DNA of 64,000 nt from contig JAUTXW010003565.1 in NCBI GenBank assembly GCA_030620095.1, forward strand, positions 498,501-562,500, read 5' to 3'. The position numbers were made by a program, and so were the translations under genes. The first letter of the stretch is position 1. Every line of letters starts with the position of its first letter. Shown here one piece after another: positions 47,925-60,539 of this stretch. The notes under the pieces are model-generated. The model ran no database searches. It worked only from the letters and a program-made list of their open reading frames with translations, and was not told the DNA's origin. This DNA comes from Kuschelorhynchus macadamiae. Taxonomy: Eukaryota; Arthropoda; Insecta; Coleoptera; Curculionidae.

Positions 47925-48960
47925 ATGAGGTATTTTAAAAAGTAAAATCATTTGACACCTTTTCACCATCTTAAGAGCGGAATGTCAAGAAGTCTAGAAA
48001 TTTTGTTTTTGGTTATTATTTTCAAAGTCCTTTGATGAAAGAATCGTCTCAAAAATTTAATTTTGTTGAAATGATATTAAAAAAGTAGAAACACAATTTA
48101 CCCTTTTTTGTCCCTTTAAGAATGGGCCAAAAATCCAGAAAACTTTTAATTATTTTCGAAAGCCATTGGCTAAAGAATTCTTTTGAAAACTCATTTAGTT
48201 AAAGAGATATTGTAAAAAAAATTAAAACTCATTTAAGGATGGAATATCCAAAACTCCAGAAACTAATTTATAGATAAATATTTTTAAAAGCTATTGAAGG
48301 AAGAATGGTGGTAAAAATCTTCAGCTTGAGAGATATTGTAAAGAAAGTAAAAACACAATTCATCACTTTTCGCCCTCTTAAGAGTGGCGTTACAAAAATC
48401 CAGAAATTAGTTTTAGACAGTCATTTTAAAAAGTTATTGACGAAAGAATTATTTTAAAAACTTATTTAATTGAAGGGAAAGTGTAAAAAAAGTAAAAAGA
48501 GATTTTTAAAAGAAGAAAAAAGAATTTCGAAAGATCCATAAATCGGTTTTTTGATAAAATATTTTTGAAAGTTATTGACAAAAGAATGGTTTTAGCAACT
48601 CATTTAGTTGATGTGATATTGTAGAAAAGGGAAAACACAATTCCACCTTTTCATCCTCCTCGGTCGAATTTCAAAATATACAGAAATTGTTTTTTGGATA
48701 ATTATTTTTAAAAGCCACTGACGGATGGATTGTTTTAAATACATATTTAGTTAAAGAGTAGTAGAAACACATTTTATCTCCTTTCACCACTCCCCTAGGG
48801 GCGAATTTAGAAAATTCCTTTCTTACCTCGCAGTCACACAACAAAGAGAAAGTCCACGCAACATTCGAACGATTGATCTTTAAAGGTTTTAGAGATCAGT
48901 CAGTTAGTGAGGGCATTTCGCTTTTATATTTATTTATATGTTAGAGTCATAGCCTGGAGC
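47925..48960 (+). repeat. Degenerate ~128-bp tandem array with conserved tail, copy 1
   Basis: Units contain GAGATATTGTAAA, AAAAATCCAGAAA and CTCATTTAGTTGAA phrases (for example GAGATATTGTAAA at about 48202 and 48330). The tail has CAGTCAGTTAGTGAG and ATTTCGCTTTTATAT. The same array and tail recur at 50455-51240. Confidence 0.7.
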
Positions 48961-49494
48961 ATGAAAAATGCTAGAATTAATTGGTCAGATCGCGGAATAA
49001 TCAAGCATTTTAGACAAAATTCGAATTATATTTGTATTTCGCCCTTTGATCAGTACTTCTCTAGGTAAGTCTTAGAGTGAATACTACGACTAACCAAAAG
49101 TCGCACTTTGACTTTGATTGGTTAATGTTAGGTAGTTCCGCGCATTGACCAATCAATCCTAAAATTGTCTACGCTCTTCTACGGCTTTGATTCTAACATA
49201 TATATTAGTAACAATTTCTTCATTATCTTAGTTTGTTTATAGTTATACCATAGCAAACGTCTTATGTAGGCGTTGGCTTTACCTTAGTTCTTGGTATTTT
49301 ATAATCGTATTCTTACATAATTTAAATATTTTATTCAAACAAGATAATTTTTTTCTTGCTAGAAAAATGTTTCTTGGATGGGTAATTACTCCCATTAGCA
49401 AAAACAAAATAGTACAAAATGCATAGGGCGCATTGGCCGCAAAGCGAGTAAGCATCACTGGTAGGAGCAACTGCTATAGAGATAATGTCAAAAA
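48961..49494. repeat. Downstream part of the duplicated segment
   Basis: Shares phrases with 51241-51475, for example GGGTAATTACTCCCATTAGC versus GGGCAATTACCCCCATTAGC, and GTAAGCATCACTGGTAGGAG versus GTAAGCATCGCTGGTGGGAG. No gene seen. Confidence 0.6.
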
Positions 49495-50452
49495 TCGGTT
49501 AAGTTCCTTTACCCGGAACTTCCCTCGTTATGTTTTTTTTTCATTTGTTAGGAATAGGAAAGTCTGACCCACTTTAGTTTAGTACATAGACACAGTATAT
49601 GTGTTTTATATACTGTCTTTTCAAACATTTTTATTGGGCGACATTTTGTTCCATCATATTGGATTCCTACCAAAATTTTGCCAGTCTCTTTCTATCTGTA
49701 CCACACTTGACTTTTGGGCATGATTTACAATAAATTCATTACGTAGTTTTTTATTGACACATACTCTCAGATATTTCCTAACCGTAAATTATACACCACT
49801 CTACCAACAAGAGGATCGTTAATGAAAACCGTTTAGAAACTTAATATCTGGGAAATATCTCCGAACCAACGACAGACGGATCGACGGAATTGAAAAAACA
49901 TATTTTTTGTCATCTTGAGAGAGTGATTTTTTCATGATTATAAACATTTTATTTAACCGCCTTTTTCTTCCGCCATCTTGAACTAATAGCACAGTTTTAT
50001 TAGTTGATCCCTATAGCACAATTAGTTATGACACACAATTTGAAACCAAATCATTAAGCAGTTTTTTCAGCCTGAATTTTGAAATATTTTATTAAGCCGC
50101 CATTTTGTTCCGCTATCTTGGATTCGTACCACCAGTTGATTCCAACATAATACTTGACGTTTGTGCAAAATTTGAGATAAAGTGAATAAGCAGTTTTTTA
50201 ATATTAATTTTTTAACATTTCACTAGGCAGATTTTGATTCGCCATATTGGATTTTTACCAAAATATTACCAGGTTATCCCCATGTTAGCCTTAATCTTTG
50301 ACAAAAATTTGAAGGCAATCGGACAGACAGACAGACAAACCGAAGGAATTGAGAAAACATGTTTTTCGGCATTTAGGAACCCTGAAACGTGAAGATCGGA
50401 AAAAATCTTACAATTAAAATACTTCCCTTTTACGAGGGGAGTAAAAATTAAT
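49495..50452 (-). repeat. Family A interspersed repeat, copy 5 (complete ends)
   Basis: Reverse orientation: starts with the complement of the CGAGGGAAGTTCCGGGTAAA terminus and ends TTACGAGGGGAGTAAAA. It contains ~90 bp (49775-49868) related to the 60.76-61.74 kb hammerhead array unit (phrases ATACACCACTCTA and AATATCTGGGAAATATCT). Confidence 0.75.
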
Positions 50453-50454
50453 AT

Positions 50455-51240
50455 TACGTTTTACCCCTTTTCACTTGTTTAAGGATATAATTTCAAAAAA
50501 CCCAGAAGTGCGTTTTTAGATAAATATTTTTGAAAACTATTCTTGAAAGATTGTTTTCAAAACTCATTTAGAAACATATTGTTAAAAAAGCAAAAACACA
50601 ATCTATCCCTTAAGGATGGAATTTTAAAAAATCCAAAAACCGTTTAATTATTCAATTAGTTGAAGAGATATTGTAAAAAAAGTAAAAATGGATTTTACCC
50701 AATTAAAAAAGACATTTTGAAAAATCCAGAAATTGGTTTTCAGATAATTATTTTTGAAAGCTATGGACGAAAGTATTGTTTTAAAAACTCATTTAGTTGA
50801 AGTGATATTGTAGAAAAGGAAAAAACACAATTCACCCCCTTAAAGGTCGAATTTCAAAAAATTTAGAAACTAGTTTTTATATAAATATTTTTAAAAGCAT
50901 TGACGAATGAATTAATTATTTTATAAACTCCATTAATTAAAAAGATATTGTAAAAAATGAAAACATAAAATTTAACCCCTTAAGAGTGGAATTTATTTTT
51001 AGATAAATATTTTTAAAATCCAGTGACGAATTAGTTGTTTTAAAAACTCATTTAGTTGAAGAGATATTGTAAATATGAAATAAACATATTTATCTCGTTT
51101 CATCCCCCTAGAGAGAGTTCAAAAAAATTTTTTCTTATCTCACCTACATCACAAAAATAAGGTCCACCTTAATAATAATGTTTTATCTTTAATGGTTTCA
51201 GTCAGTGAGTGAATTTCGCTTTTATATATGTGTACAGCTT
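50455..51240 (+). repeat. Degenerate ~128-bp tandem array with conserved tail, copy 2
   Basis: Same unit and tail as 47925-48960, in the same orientation, separated by 48961-50452. Confidence 0.7.
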
Positions 51241-51339
51241 AGTGACAACTTCTGCTTTATGGGTGGGCAATTACCCCCATTAGCCCCCGTTCCTAACCGC
51301 GCTTGATCATCAATTAAATCGGATACAATATAACATAAA

Positions 51340-51720
51340 GTCTTCCAGCAAACAATAGCGCGCGTTCTACACCACTTATGCATGCGAGATCTAAGAGAAA
51401 TAGCCTCGTCATTGCGTAGGACGCAAAGCTAGTAAGCATCGCTGGTGGGAGCAACTGCGAAAGAGTTATCCTGGCGTCGGCGTCGCGTCACCCAAAGGAT
51501 AAACACAGTGGCCGTTGCCTGAATCCTTGGCTAGATGGAGGGGCCACGGCACCACTGCTACTAACAGAATTCTCGTCTCCACTATAGACACTCTCCAGTG
51601 TTGAACGTACGACAACGCCGAACGCAGCACCTCATCGGCTAATGACGGTCGCCAGTGCGGTTTTTGGCGCGAATTTTTGAGCTTTCGCACTCGACTAGTT
51701 TTATTTTTTGAAAGTTGGCT
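51340..51720. other. Locally GC- and CpG-rich stretch, possible host 5' region
   Basis: Contrasts sharply with the AT-rich surroundings, with many CG dinucleotides. The 74-codon minus frame (51466-51690) has no recognised similarity. It could be a promoter or 5' exon of an unseen host gene, or another repeat. Confidence 0.3.
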
Positions 51721-52949
51721 TTATTTGACTTTTGATTTTGTTAGCTTTTTGTATATTTATTTTCCGTGACTTTGGATTTTATTTGATTTTTTTTGTGTCT
51801 TCATGGATAGCTGTCATTAAGAGTTTTGTAAGTGTCCGATATATTTTATATTTCATTAATTTTCTGCGAATTTGAATGTACCAAGTAGGAACCTTTTACA
51901 GTTTTATAATTGACAAAACCATTAATAAAACTTACCTGAATATTTTGCCGTATTAGGAAAAACTTTTGAATATAATAGATAAATTTTTTAACAAATAACA
52001 AATATAATATTAGGAAAAAAGATGCCGCTTTCAGATTTTTTATTAAAATACGTAAAAGTCTATTGTTAACTATTTTCAATTAAAGGATACCATTTAAATT
52101 AATATTTTAGCTATGCGTAATAATTCTTTCATTGTAACCTCTCACCGTGTTTTTCGCACAAAATAATTACATATATGGTAAGATATCAAATAAATTTAAT
52201 GTATAATATGAATGTATAATACTTCTTAAGCAGCATTCAGAGTTAAAGGTTATTTTATAAGTTATTTGTCTTGTACACTTTCATATGGGTATTTTTGTAC
52301 TCAAAAAATTTTGTAAAAAAAAAACTGCTTTCGGTATAATTGAAATGTAGAAATAGTACAGAAATAAGAAACTGTATGGAAAAGATATATTAATATTATT
52401 TTTCAAGACGCATTGCCCATCTAATGTTGAAGATAAAAAACAAATATTACATTGTCAACTTTGCTACGAGTTTAATCTTTCATTTAAGAAATCATAATAA
52501 TAAGACAACATAAAACAAATTACATAAAAGTTTCTTAATTATGGTTTATATGCATTTTTTTATATATATTTGGCACAACCTGTTCCATTTTACCCAGTTT
52601 TTAATAGGAAGCAGCGCTTAGTTTGAATTGTAGAATAGTTTTTTTTGTTTAAAGACGATATCTCACCATTTTCGGTAGGAAGATTTATGTCAATAAATAA
52701 TTTTTGCTACTTATTACATACAGTTTTGCAGACCGGTTATGTAGTGAAAACAAAACCACTTTTATAACACATAACATACCTAACCAAAGTATTAAAACAT
52801 ACTAAATTTTAATAGTCATGTTACTGTCGCAGAATGACTATTAGGAATTTTTTAAGACATTACAACTTGTGATTTATTTTAATTATTTAATTGGGTTTTT
52901 AATGTATCTTTTAGGTCTAGTTTTAGAAAATTTACGAACCGGGTATCAA
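51721..52949. other. No gene seen
   Basis: Very AT-rich, with incidental frames only. Confidence 0.45.
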
Positions 52950-53825
52950 TTAGGATAAAGTTTATAAACACCGATAGTTCTTATATTACAAATAACGGTT
53001 TTTAAAGTCGTCCTAGACGTCGAAAAGAAAAATTTTGGTTTTTATGTATTTTCGAGTATTTAGACAATTTTTTTAATTCTAGTTTCAGAAGTTGCTAACA
53101 TCACACTCGCCGCAAGTTAAAAAAAGTAATACATTCTTAAAATGTTTTTTTAATTTCCTCAAGAGATCACAATATTAAGATATTTATCGTTAGACGTTTA
53201 TTATAAACGTTCTGAGTTTATAGATATTAATTGCTTTATATGTTTTGAATTTTAACGAAGGATACAATGGAAATACTTTATTCCAAAATTTTAAGCTGCT
53301 AGTTTTTTAAAATTATGATATATTAAACAAAAAGAAAAGCATAGTTTTTGTTACAAATTGAATAAGGATTATAAAAGTGATATCACATTCTTAAACAAAT
53401 CTGTGGCGTCGAAACAGAAATTAAAAGTTGAAACTATATTTTCACCTTGTATCTGAAAAGCAAAGAATTTGCGGGATGAACCCTTATTAACACAACTTTC
53501 TGGCTATTTTTATGAGACAAATCTCCTCGCGAAGTGTGTGACATGTATTAACACTCTATATTAACTTAAGTATTTATATTTTTGGGTTTTTTTAAATTTC
53601 GGTACTTATTTATAAACCCTTGTACAAGATTTTTCATAATATGATGAAATGCTTAGTCATAAACCAAAACATTGAAAAGGAGTTCCTTACAGAAAACTGG
53701 TATTAACAGGCATACAGAATAATTAAATGATTGCGATCATCTAAATAAAATAATCTAATACGCGTTTATCAATATAATATCATAATAATGACATCTTTAA
53801 TTAAAAAGTAGAATATTTATCTTAC
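52950..53825 (+). repeat. Tandem segmental duplication, left copy
   Basis: Collinear with 53828-54800 from TTAGGATAAAGTTTATA through CCTCAAGAGATCACAATATT, GAAAAGCATAGTTTTTGTT, CTCCTCGCGAAGTG and ATCTAAATAAAATAAT to about 53820. Differences are many but order is fully kept. No coding frame is shared. Confidence 0.85.
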
Positions 53826-53827
53826 AA

Positions 53828-54800
53828 TTAGGTTACAGTTTATAGACACCGGTAGTTCTTAAATAACAAATATAAGGTTAAAAGGTCGATCTGAATCTCA
53901 CATGAGTTTTCAGGAGTCATATCTTATAAATTTTCTCCTTCAAGAATTTAGACAAGACATATATTATTTTTAAACAGTGTTTTTTAAAATATTTACTTAA
54001 TGTTTTGTATCCAAGTTATGATTTTTTTTTCTAAAAAGGGGATAATTATTATCTAAAAAGCCAATTTTTTTTTCTATTTCAGGAGTTGCTAATATCACTC
54101 TCGCTGCAAGTTAAAAAAGTGATACATTCATTAAAATGTTTAAAATAATTTCCTCAAGAGATCACAATATTAAGAAGTATTTGTTAGACATTTATTATAA
54201 ATTTTTTGCGTTTAGACCATCAACTACCTTATATGTATGTTTTAAATATTAACGAAGGATACGATTAAAACACTTTATTCCAATATTGTATGCTGTCCGT
54301 GTTTTAAAAAGATAATATATTTGCCAAAAAGAAAAAGCATAGTTTTTGTTACAAATTAAATAAAGATTATAAAAGTGATAACCCATTCTTAAAAAAAGTC
54401 TTGTATCTCGAAAGTAAAAAAATTCCCGGGCCCTTGTTAATACAACTTTTTTGGCTATTTTTATAAGACGCATCTCCTCGCGAAGTGGGCGACATGCACT
54501 AACACTCTATATAAATGTATTCGTAGTTTTGACTATTTTTAAGTCTTCGGTATTTATTTACAAACCATTGCTTTTATTTGGAAGCTTTTTAATTACACCA
54601 CTTTTTAAGCTTTTTCACATTATGATGAAAGCGTTAGTCATAAGCCAAAACATTGAAATGAAGCGCCTAGCAGAAAATAAGTCTTTACAGGCGTACACGA
54701 TAATTGTATGATTATGAGCCATCTAAATAAAATAATTTAATAAGCGCTTATCAATATAATATCATAATAATAACACCTTTAATCGAAACGAAGAATTTCT
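53828..54800 (+). repeat. Tandem segmental duplication, right copy
   Basis: Partner of 52950-53825; slightly longer because of insertions (for example around 53960-54070). Confidence 0.85.
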
Positions 54801-56496
54801 GTAGAGTAAATCATTGGATTAAAATTTTGTAGGGGAAATATGTCGTATTTTATTGATAGATATACTATTTATAACGAAGAGCTTGGAAAAGCCCAAAAAT
54901 GCATGTATGAAAAATTGAGGTATAAAAGGCATTTTATATTGCAGAAGTAATTAGTAACATAATTTACTGTAAAAAAACACTTATATTAAAATGCGACATA
55001 TATTTCTTCCTATATATTCAATCTTTGGGTTGCCCACAGTTGAGAACGGTTTTGGCGCAATTGAGTCAAGAATTTGATTTATTTACAGGAACAATATTCA
55101 TAGTAATTTATTATATTGGTGATACTTTTTATATTTCTAGTTATATGTTCCTTTAATAGCACCAAATATTTGCAAACAATCAACAATTTAAACATTCAAT
55201 ATTAATAATATTATAATGTTCGGTTTTAAGTAACTACTTGAGAAACATCGGTTTGTTATATTCGATTTTAATTACTTCACATTTACAGTATTATCAGTTT
55301 ATACATTAATTATGCAGATATGTCTTACGTCAGAAAAAATTAAGATCTCAGCAATATGGTCTTTAGACTATCAAGACCTAATACATGTTTAATAATATTA
55401 AGTAGATATTAAAATAATTTAAAGAACGGGTTCGCAACATATTACATATGCGGAATTACTTTTCTAAAAAAAAATAAATTACATTTTCTTGTGAAAAATG
55501 TGTAGCTGGTTTTGTATTTTTTAGTAGTGGAAAGCTTTTCTAGTCATAAAAGTATAATAACAACTAAAATATCAACTCAGTCGGGAAGTGTGTCACCGCC
55601 TTCAAAAGTTTAAAATAAAATGGTTAATTTAAAAGCTTTTGATTCACCTCAGTATCTTTCTAAGAACACTATATCTTTCATGGTTTTATAAAGGTGGGAT
55701 TTAAAGAGCTTAACTCAATGACTTATTTTAAATCTACAGGACGTTTAATTACATGTATACGTGAGTAGCTATTTACTCTTGGTTTTTAATGCTGAAGGTA
55801 TGTATTTGGTATTTTGTGGCGTATTTTCCTGGTGTGTAACTTTAAAGGATAGTTCTGTGATCTATCATAGCAACAAATATTTAAACATCTTTCTAATCAA
55901 TTAAGTGAAATTACTTGCGAAACAAAGTTTCATAGAACTATTAAAAGGCTGCTAGTTGCGAGAGCTTATTATTCTGTAAATAAAAATTTCACACTTCAAC
56001 ATGAAAATAACGCCGGCAGTATCGACGTTTTATTTTTGTAGCTTTTTGTTATTAGTTTTACTCTTTTATATTTAATACCACTTTCATTTTTAAATTTACG
56101 ACCATAGTAATTTATGCAAGATAAGCATTATTATTATTATTATTACATCTTTTAGTAGTTTGTAAAGACTTGTAGTTTAATAAGGGCAACATAGTAAAAC
56201 TACAAATTGGAATGCGAAAAAAACATGTAGGAAAAATAAAGGACGATCATACACAACCTGACTTTTCCTGTCACAATGAGCGCCAAAAGGCAGTGTGCGC
56301 CGGAAGGCGAAATGGTGAGGAGAGGCATTCGCCCCCTTTTCCACTGGTGACATTATTATAAAGTAATTAATTAAATGGAACTTTTACAGGTCCTGGATTC
56401 GCTGAATATCGCAGTACACCCACTAAATACGTTTGCAATATGACAACAAGAAGCTTCTCTTAAACATTTTAATAATTTACAATTGTTTTTTTACTT
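54801..56496. other. No gene seen
   Basis: AT-rich sequence. A short (ATT)n run lies near 56128-56145. Confidence 0.45.
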
Positions 56497-57205
56497 ATCT
56501 GGTAAGAGGGAATATTGTAATCGTTAAAAACACCTTCTGAGATGTTTTTAAATCTCAACGTTTTAGGGTTCCTAGATGCTGAACAAGATGTTTTCTCAAT
56601 TTCGTCGGAATGTCTGTCTGTTCGCCGTGTAGCTCAAACACTACTTTTACAATTTACTTCAAATCTCGGTCAAAAATTAGGGGTCATATGGTGATGCCAT
56701 GGGATAAAGATGAACTGGTAGAATTTTGGTATAAATCCAAGGCGGAACGAAATGTAGCCTAAGAAAATCGGTGTAAAAGACTGCTTCATCGATTCTTTTC
56801 AAATTTTGTATAAAAACCAAATGTTATATAAATCTGAACTGAAGAAAATTTTGGTGCGGATCTAAGATGGTGAATGAAAATGGCCTCTTAATTAAATTTT
56901 TAAGACATCGACCTGAAGAAAAATATTTGATTGATTTAAATTTTGCATAAAAATCAAGTATGATACACATGATGAGGGATAAACTGGTATAATGGCTCCT
57001 ATTATCGTGAAACAAAATAGCGGCCCAGTGAAATGATTAAAATATCTTTATCAAAAAATTACTTATCCAATTAAGTTAAAATTTTATACAAAAGCAAGGG
57101 TAAAAAGTGAAATAGGAATGACCTGGCAAAACTTTTTTGTCAATTCTCTGTGGCAAAACAAAATAGCCGCCTAATTAAATGTTTAAAAAGCCTGTAAAAT
57201 TCCAA
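56497..57205 (+). repeat. Family A interspersed repeat, copy 6
   Basis: Starts GGTAAGAGGGAATATTGTAAT and carries the AGATGTTTTCTCAATTTCGT and GTCTGTCTGTTCG stretches and several GGCGG-type phrases. The right end is missing. Confidence 0.65.
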
Positions 57206-57811
57206 TCCCTAGAATAAAATTTTTCTTTATGCAGGAAAATAATAAATGCCATAATTAATTTCTTATAATTTAGGTAAATAAAATTAATAAAATAAAAGAA
57301 ATAAATTAAAGACAAATAAAAAGAAAAATTAAAAAAAGATACTGGAGTATTTTTTAAATAGGTATGGCAAGTGGATGAATATTTGTTTCTAGCTGTGTAT
57401 ATGTGAGGATCTCGACAAAAAAGTGGATATGAAAAATGTATAATTGTTTGAATTTGAAGGATTTTTAGAAATGAGAATTAAACATATTTATTGTCGTAAA
57501 TAATTATTTCGACTTAGAAATACAAATACAAAATATAAATCATTTATTAGTGCTATGGTAACAAGTACTTACACAATTCAAAACAGTGGGAAGCAATAAA
57601 CGGATTACAAAATAATTAAATTTACAAAAATAATAATCCGAGTAAGCATTGAAAAGCAAAAAAAAAACAAATTAACAGGTCTTTCACTATCCGATACAAT
57701 ATATAAAAATAAAAATATACGGGTAGAAGTCAGTGAGACAATTAAAGTAAGATAATATACAGACAACAGATAAAATTTCACTAAAAAGAAACATAACTTA
57801 TAAAAACTTCA

Positions 57812-58108
57812 TCACTTATTAATATTTAAATTACAGTTAAGGAACTCATTTACAGAGTAAAAAGCCCGACCCCCGAGAAGTGTCTTAATTTTATTCTTAT
57901 AACTATTGATCGGCAAGTATCTCAAACCCTCAGGAAGTTTATTAAAAAACTTAATTGCTAGATGCCCTGAACCATCTCGACACCTGTTTAATCTTAAATT
58001 GTTTAATAGTAAATTTTTCTTATTATGAGTATTATCACCATGGACAGACTCATGTGCTGTGTATTGATCAATATGAGAATATGAGAATAATATAAAGAAG
58101 GTTTTCAA
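57812..58108 (-). pseudogene. LINE C-terminal domain
   Basis: Contains a HNKKNLLLNNLRLNR segment, a GSGHLAIKFFNKLPEGLR motif and an end in AFYSVNEFLNC, typical of the last ~90 residues of CR1/Jockey-like ORF2 proteins. Stop at 57812. Confidence 0.8.
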
Positions 58109-58140
58109 GAATATATATTGATGGTAATGTTAGCATATCA

Positions 58141-59316
58141 TTAGATATGAAGTTCTCGATAAGGTGTGCCCGAGATAACTCTGATAGCTCGTCTCTGAAG
58201 TCGAAATATCCTCGAGGCACCGCTACTGTGACCCCATACAATTAAAGCATAAGCAAATGGTATAAAGAAAAATATGCTTGTCTCAAAACAGACTGTGAAT
58301 GAAGGCTTTTTACTAAGCTCATCCACATGAACATTCCAAAGGAGACCTTTGTCCAGGTGGACCCCAAGAAACCTAATAGATTCAGAAGGAATATCTGGAA
58401 TATGCCTTAAAGAGAAAATCATATTTTGTGTCTTATCAATATTTAAAAAGAGTCTATTCGCCGCAAACCATTTGTTAGCTTTTTCTTGGGCGTTTGCAGA
58501 AGAAGCCCTAACACTTTCAAAGCTTTGTCCTACACAGGTGATAGTGGTGTCATCCGAAAAAACTGTGTAATGTGCATTGGGGTCTGCTTTCGGTAGATCA
58601 TTGACATATATCAGGAAAAGTAAGGGTTTTAAAACAGATCCCTGTGGGACCCCCACGGTAAGTTCCCTTCTTGCAGATGTCAACCCACCCACCTTAACTC
58701 TCTGAAACCTACCTTCAAGATAGCTTGCAATAAGTGCCAGACTATCATGGTGAAAGTTATAGTGTTCAAACTTCATTAAAAGCTGATGGTGTGGGACACA
58801 GTCAAAAGCTTTGCTTAAGTCACAAAAGTTTGATGATATAAAGCTGTCCCCTTCAAAACCCTCTATAATTTGAGAGACACGTTCCAGAATTGCCAAGGTT
58901 GTACTGTGATGTTTTCTAAAGCCAAGCTGGGAATTGGTGAATAAGTCATTCGACTCAAAGAAATCAATTATGCGAGATGCCATACACTTTTCGAATATTT
59001 TTGAAATGACCGGTAGAAGAGATATTGGTCTATAGTTAGACACATTTGTTTGATCACCTTTTTTGAAAATTGGTGTCACCAAGGCTTTTTTGAATGCAGA
59101 TGCGAAGATGGAATCTCTAAAACATTGATTGATCAGCTTTGTTAAGGGGCTGATAAGGAGGTTTTTAATGCTTTTAATGAGTTCAACGTTAAGGTCACAG
59201 ATATATTTGCTCTTTTTGTTCTTGAAAGAGTTTATGATATCACGGACGTCATTCAATGTGACCTCTCTGAAACGAAATATCTCACAAGGGCTATCAAAGG
59301 TAGGATCAAGAGTCAT
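58141..59316 (-). pseudogene. LINE reverse transcriptase
   Basis: 391 residues. Motifs by residue: KKALVTPIFKKGD (77-88), NYRPISLLPVISKIFEK (94-110), GFRKHHST (132-139), motif A DLSKAFD (166-172), motif B GVPQGSVL (222-229), motif C FSDD (253-256; usually FADD/YADD), FLGVHLD (317-323). The upstream TGA (59317-59319) directly precedes the ATG in the same frame. This ATG is therefore not the true start, and the protein should continue from 59604. Confidence 0.9.
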
Positions 59317-59604
59317 TCAACTCTGAATTTCATTGGCTACATTCACAAAGAAGTCATTAAAAGAATTAACATTGATTTTTGTTTTAAGTTGTGGTAATGC
59401 TGGTAAGTCTCGGAATTCATTAATAATTTTCCACATGCACCCTATGGGATTTGAAGAATTTTTAATTAGATTGTCATTTGCAATCTTTTTTATACATGTC
59501 ATGTGGGACTTGTAAGATTTTTTGTACATACTTTTATATTCACGCAACCATCGTGAAGGATATATTCTATATAGATCATCCAGAAAACGAAGGTGTTCAC
59601 GCAT
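59317..59604 (-). pseudogene. LINE linker between endonuclease and RT
   Basis: Same frame as the RT. It has SSNPIGCMWKIINEF and SFNDFFVNVANEI, which match the conserved linker of CR1/Jockey-like ORF2 proteins. Ends in TGA. Confidence 0.8.
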
Positions 59605-59748
59605 GGCTTTTAAATTGTCATTAAACGAGATTGTTGTATGCGCTTTGTTGGCCTTTTTGACATGTTTTTAGTGGAAAAGCTGTTTGATAGGCTTTAGTAA
59701 GAACTGTTAAGAAATTTAAGCATTTTTCATCCATATTGAGATCCCGAT

Positions 59749-60228
59749 CTAAGAATCGCCAGTCCGTTTGTTCCATGAGATTAAAAATAAACATTTACCT
59801 TTTGAAGTTAGTGGTCTATATCTGACTTTGGTATCCCCCAGGTTATTATTACTCAGGAAGTATGGTACAGAGATAAGTTGCGCAGAATGATCAGAGATAC
59901 CAGTATCAAGGAGGGACACATTGCAGTCTTGAACACTGAAGTTTAAAAATATGCAGTCCAGACAGTTGTTTTTCCTAGTCGCCCCTGTCACCATTCTAGT
60001 CATGCCAAATGATTCCAGTGTACAACACAACTCAGTACTTTCTCGCTCCCCTGTGCTGAAATGCACATTAAAATAACTCACAATAATGACCCGGTTACAA
60101 TAAGCAACCAAGTTTGATATGTTTTCCATTACCTGTAGAAAAGTGTCAAAACACCAGAGGGAGATCTGTAAATTATTAATATGTATGTTTTCAATGTTTT
60201 GACCAAGACACCGCTTACCTCTATACAC
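59749..60228 (-). pseudogene. LINE endonuclease, C-terminal half
   Basis: Contains VIIVSYFNVHF where GDFN is usual (Asp lost), GATRKNNCLDCIFLN, and LLDTGISDHSAQL with the catalytic SDH. The Asp loss would inactivate the nuclease. Confidence 0.8.
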
Positions 60229-60539
60229 TTCTCAATGGTCAGAGCATTCACCTCTGTCAAATACGAGAACATGGTACCTAATGTAGGATCGATCATAACT
60301 TGACAAACACAACCTAAAATTGTACCTAAAAATGGTAGAAATTATATACAAAATAAATATCAAGAAAAGTTAATTTAAAAAAAATCAGTAAATTTAGACT
60401 TAACATAGTTTATATAATACATATATTTATTTGGGAATATTGTATAAATTATAATATATTCCACTTTTGGTAATAAAATAAAAGTTTTATTTTAAGGTAA
60501 GCTCTGGTTACTTTGGTACAAAAAATATAACGCCCTTTT
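60229..60539. other. No gene seen
   Basis: Spacer upstream of the LINE; AT-rich. Confidence 0.4.

Larger units (their letters stand above)
57812..60228 (-). mobile_element. CR1/Jockey-like LINE, moderately decayed
   Basis: Minus strand: APE endonuclease (60228-59749), linker (59604-59317), RT (59316-58141) and C-terminal domain (58108-57812) in the order expected. It is broken by one frameshift between 59605 and 59748, an in-frame TGA at 59317-59319 and a break near 58110-58140. The 5' part of the endonuclease is missing or beyond recognition upstream of 60228. Confidence 0.88.

Noticed and set aside
58349..59515. Plus-strand frames of 60-73 codons
   Set aside because: They are antisense shadows of the LINE reverse transcriptase and linker.
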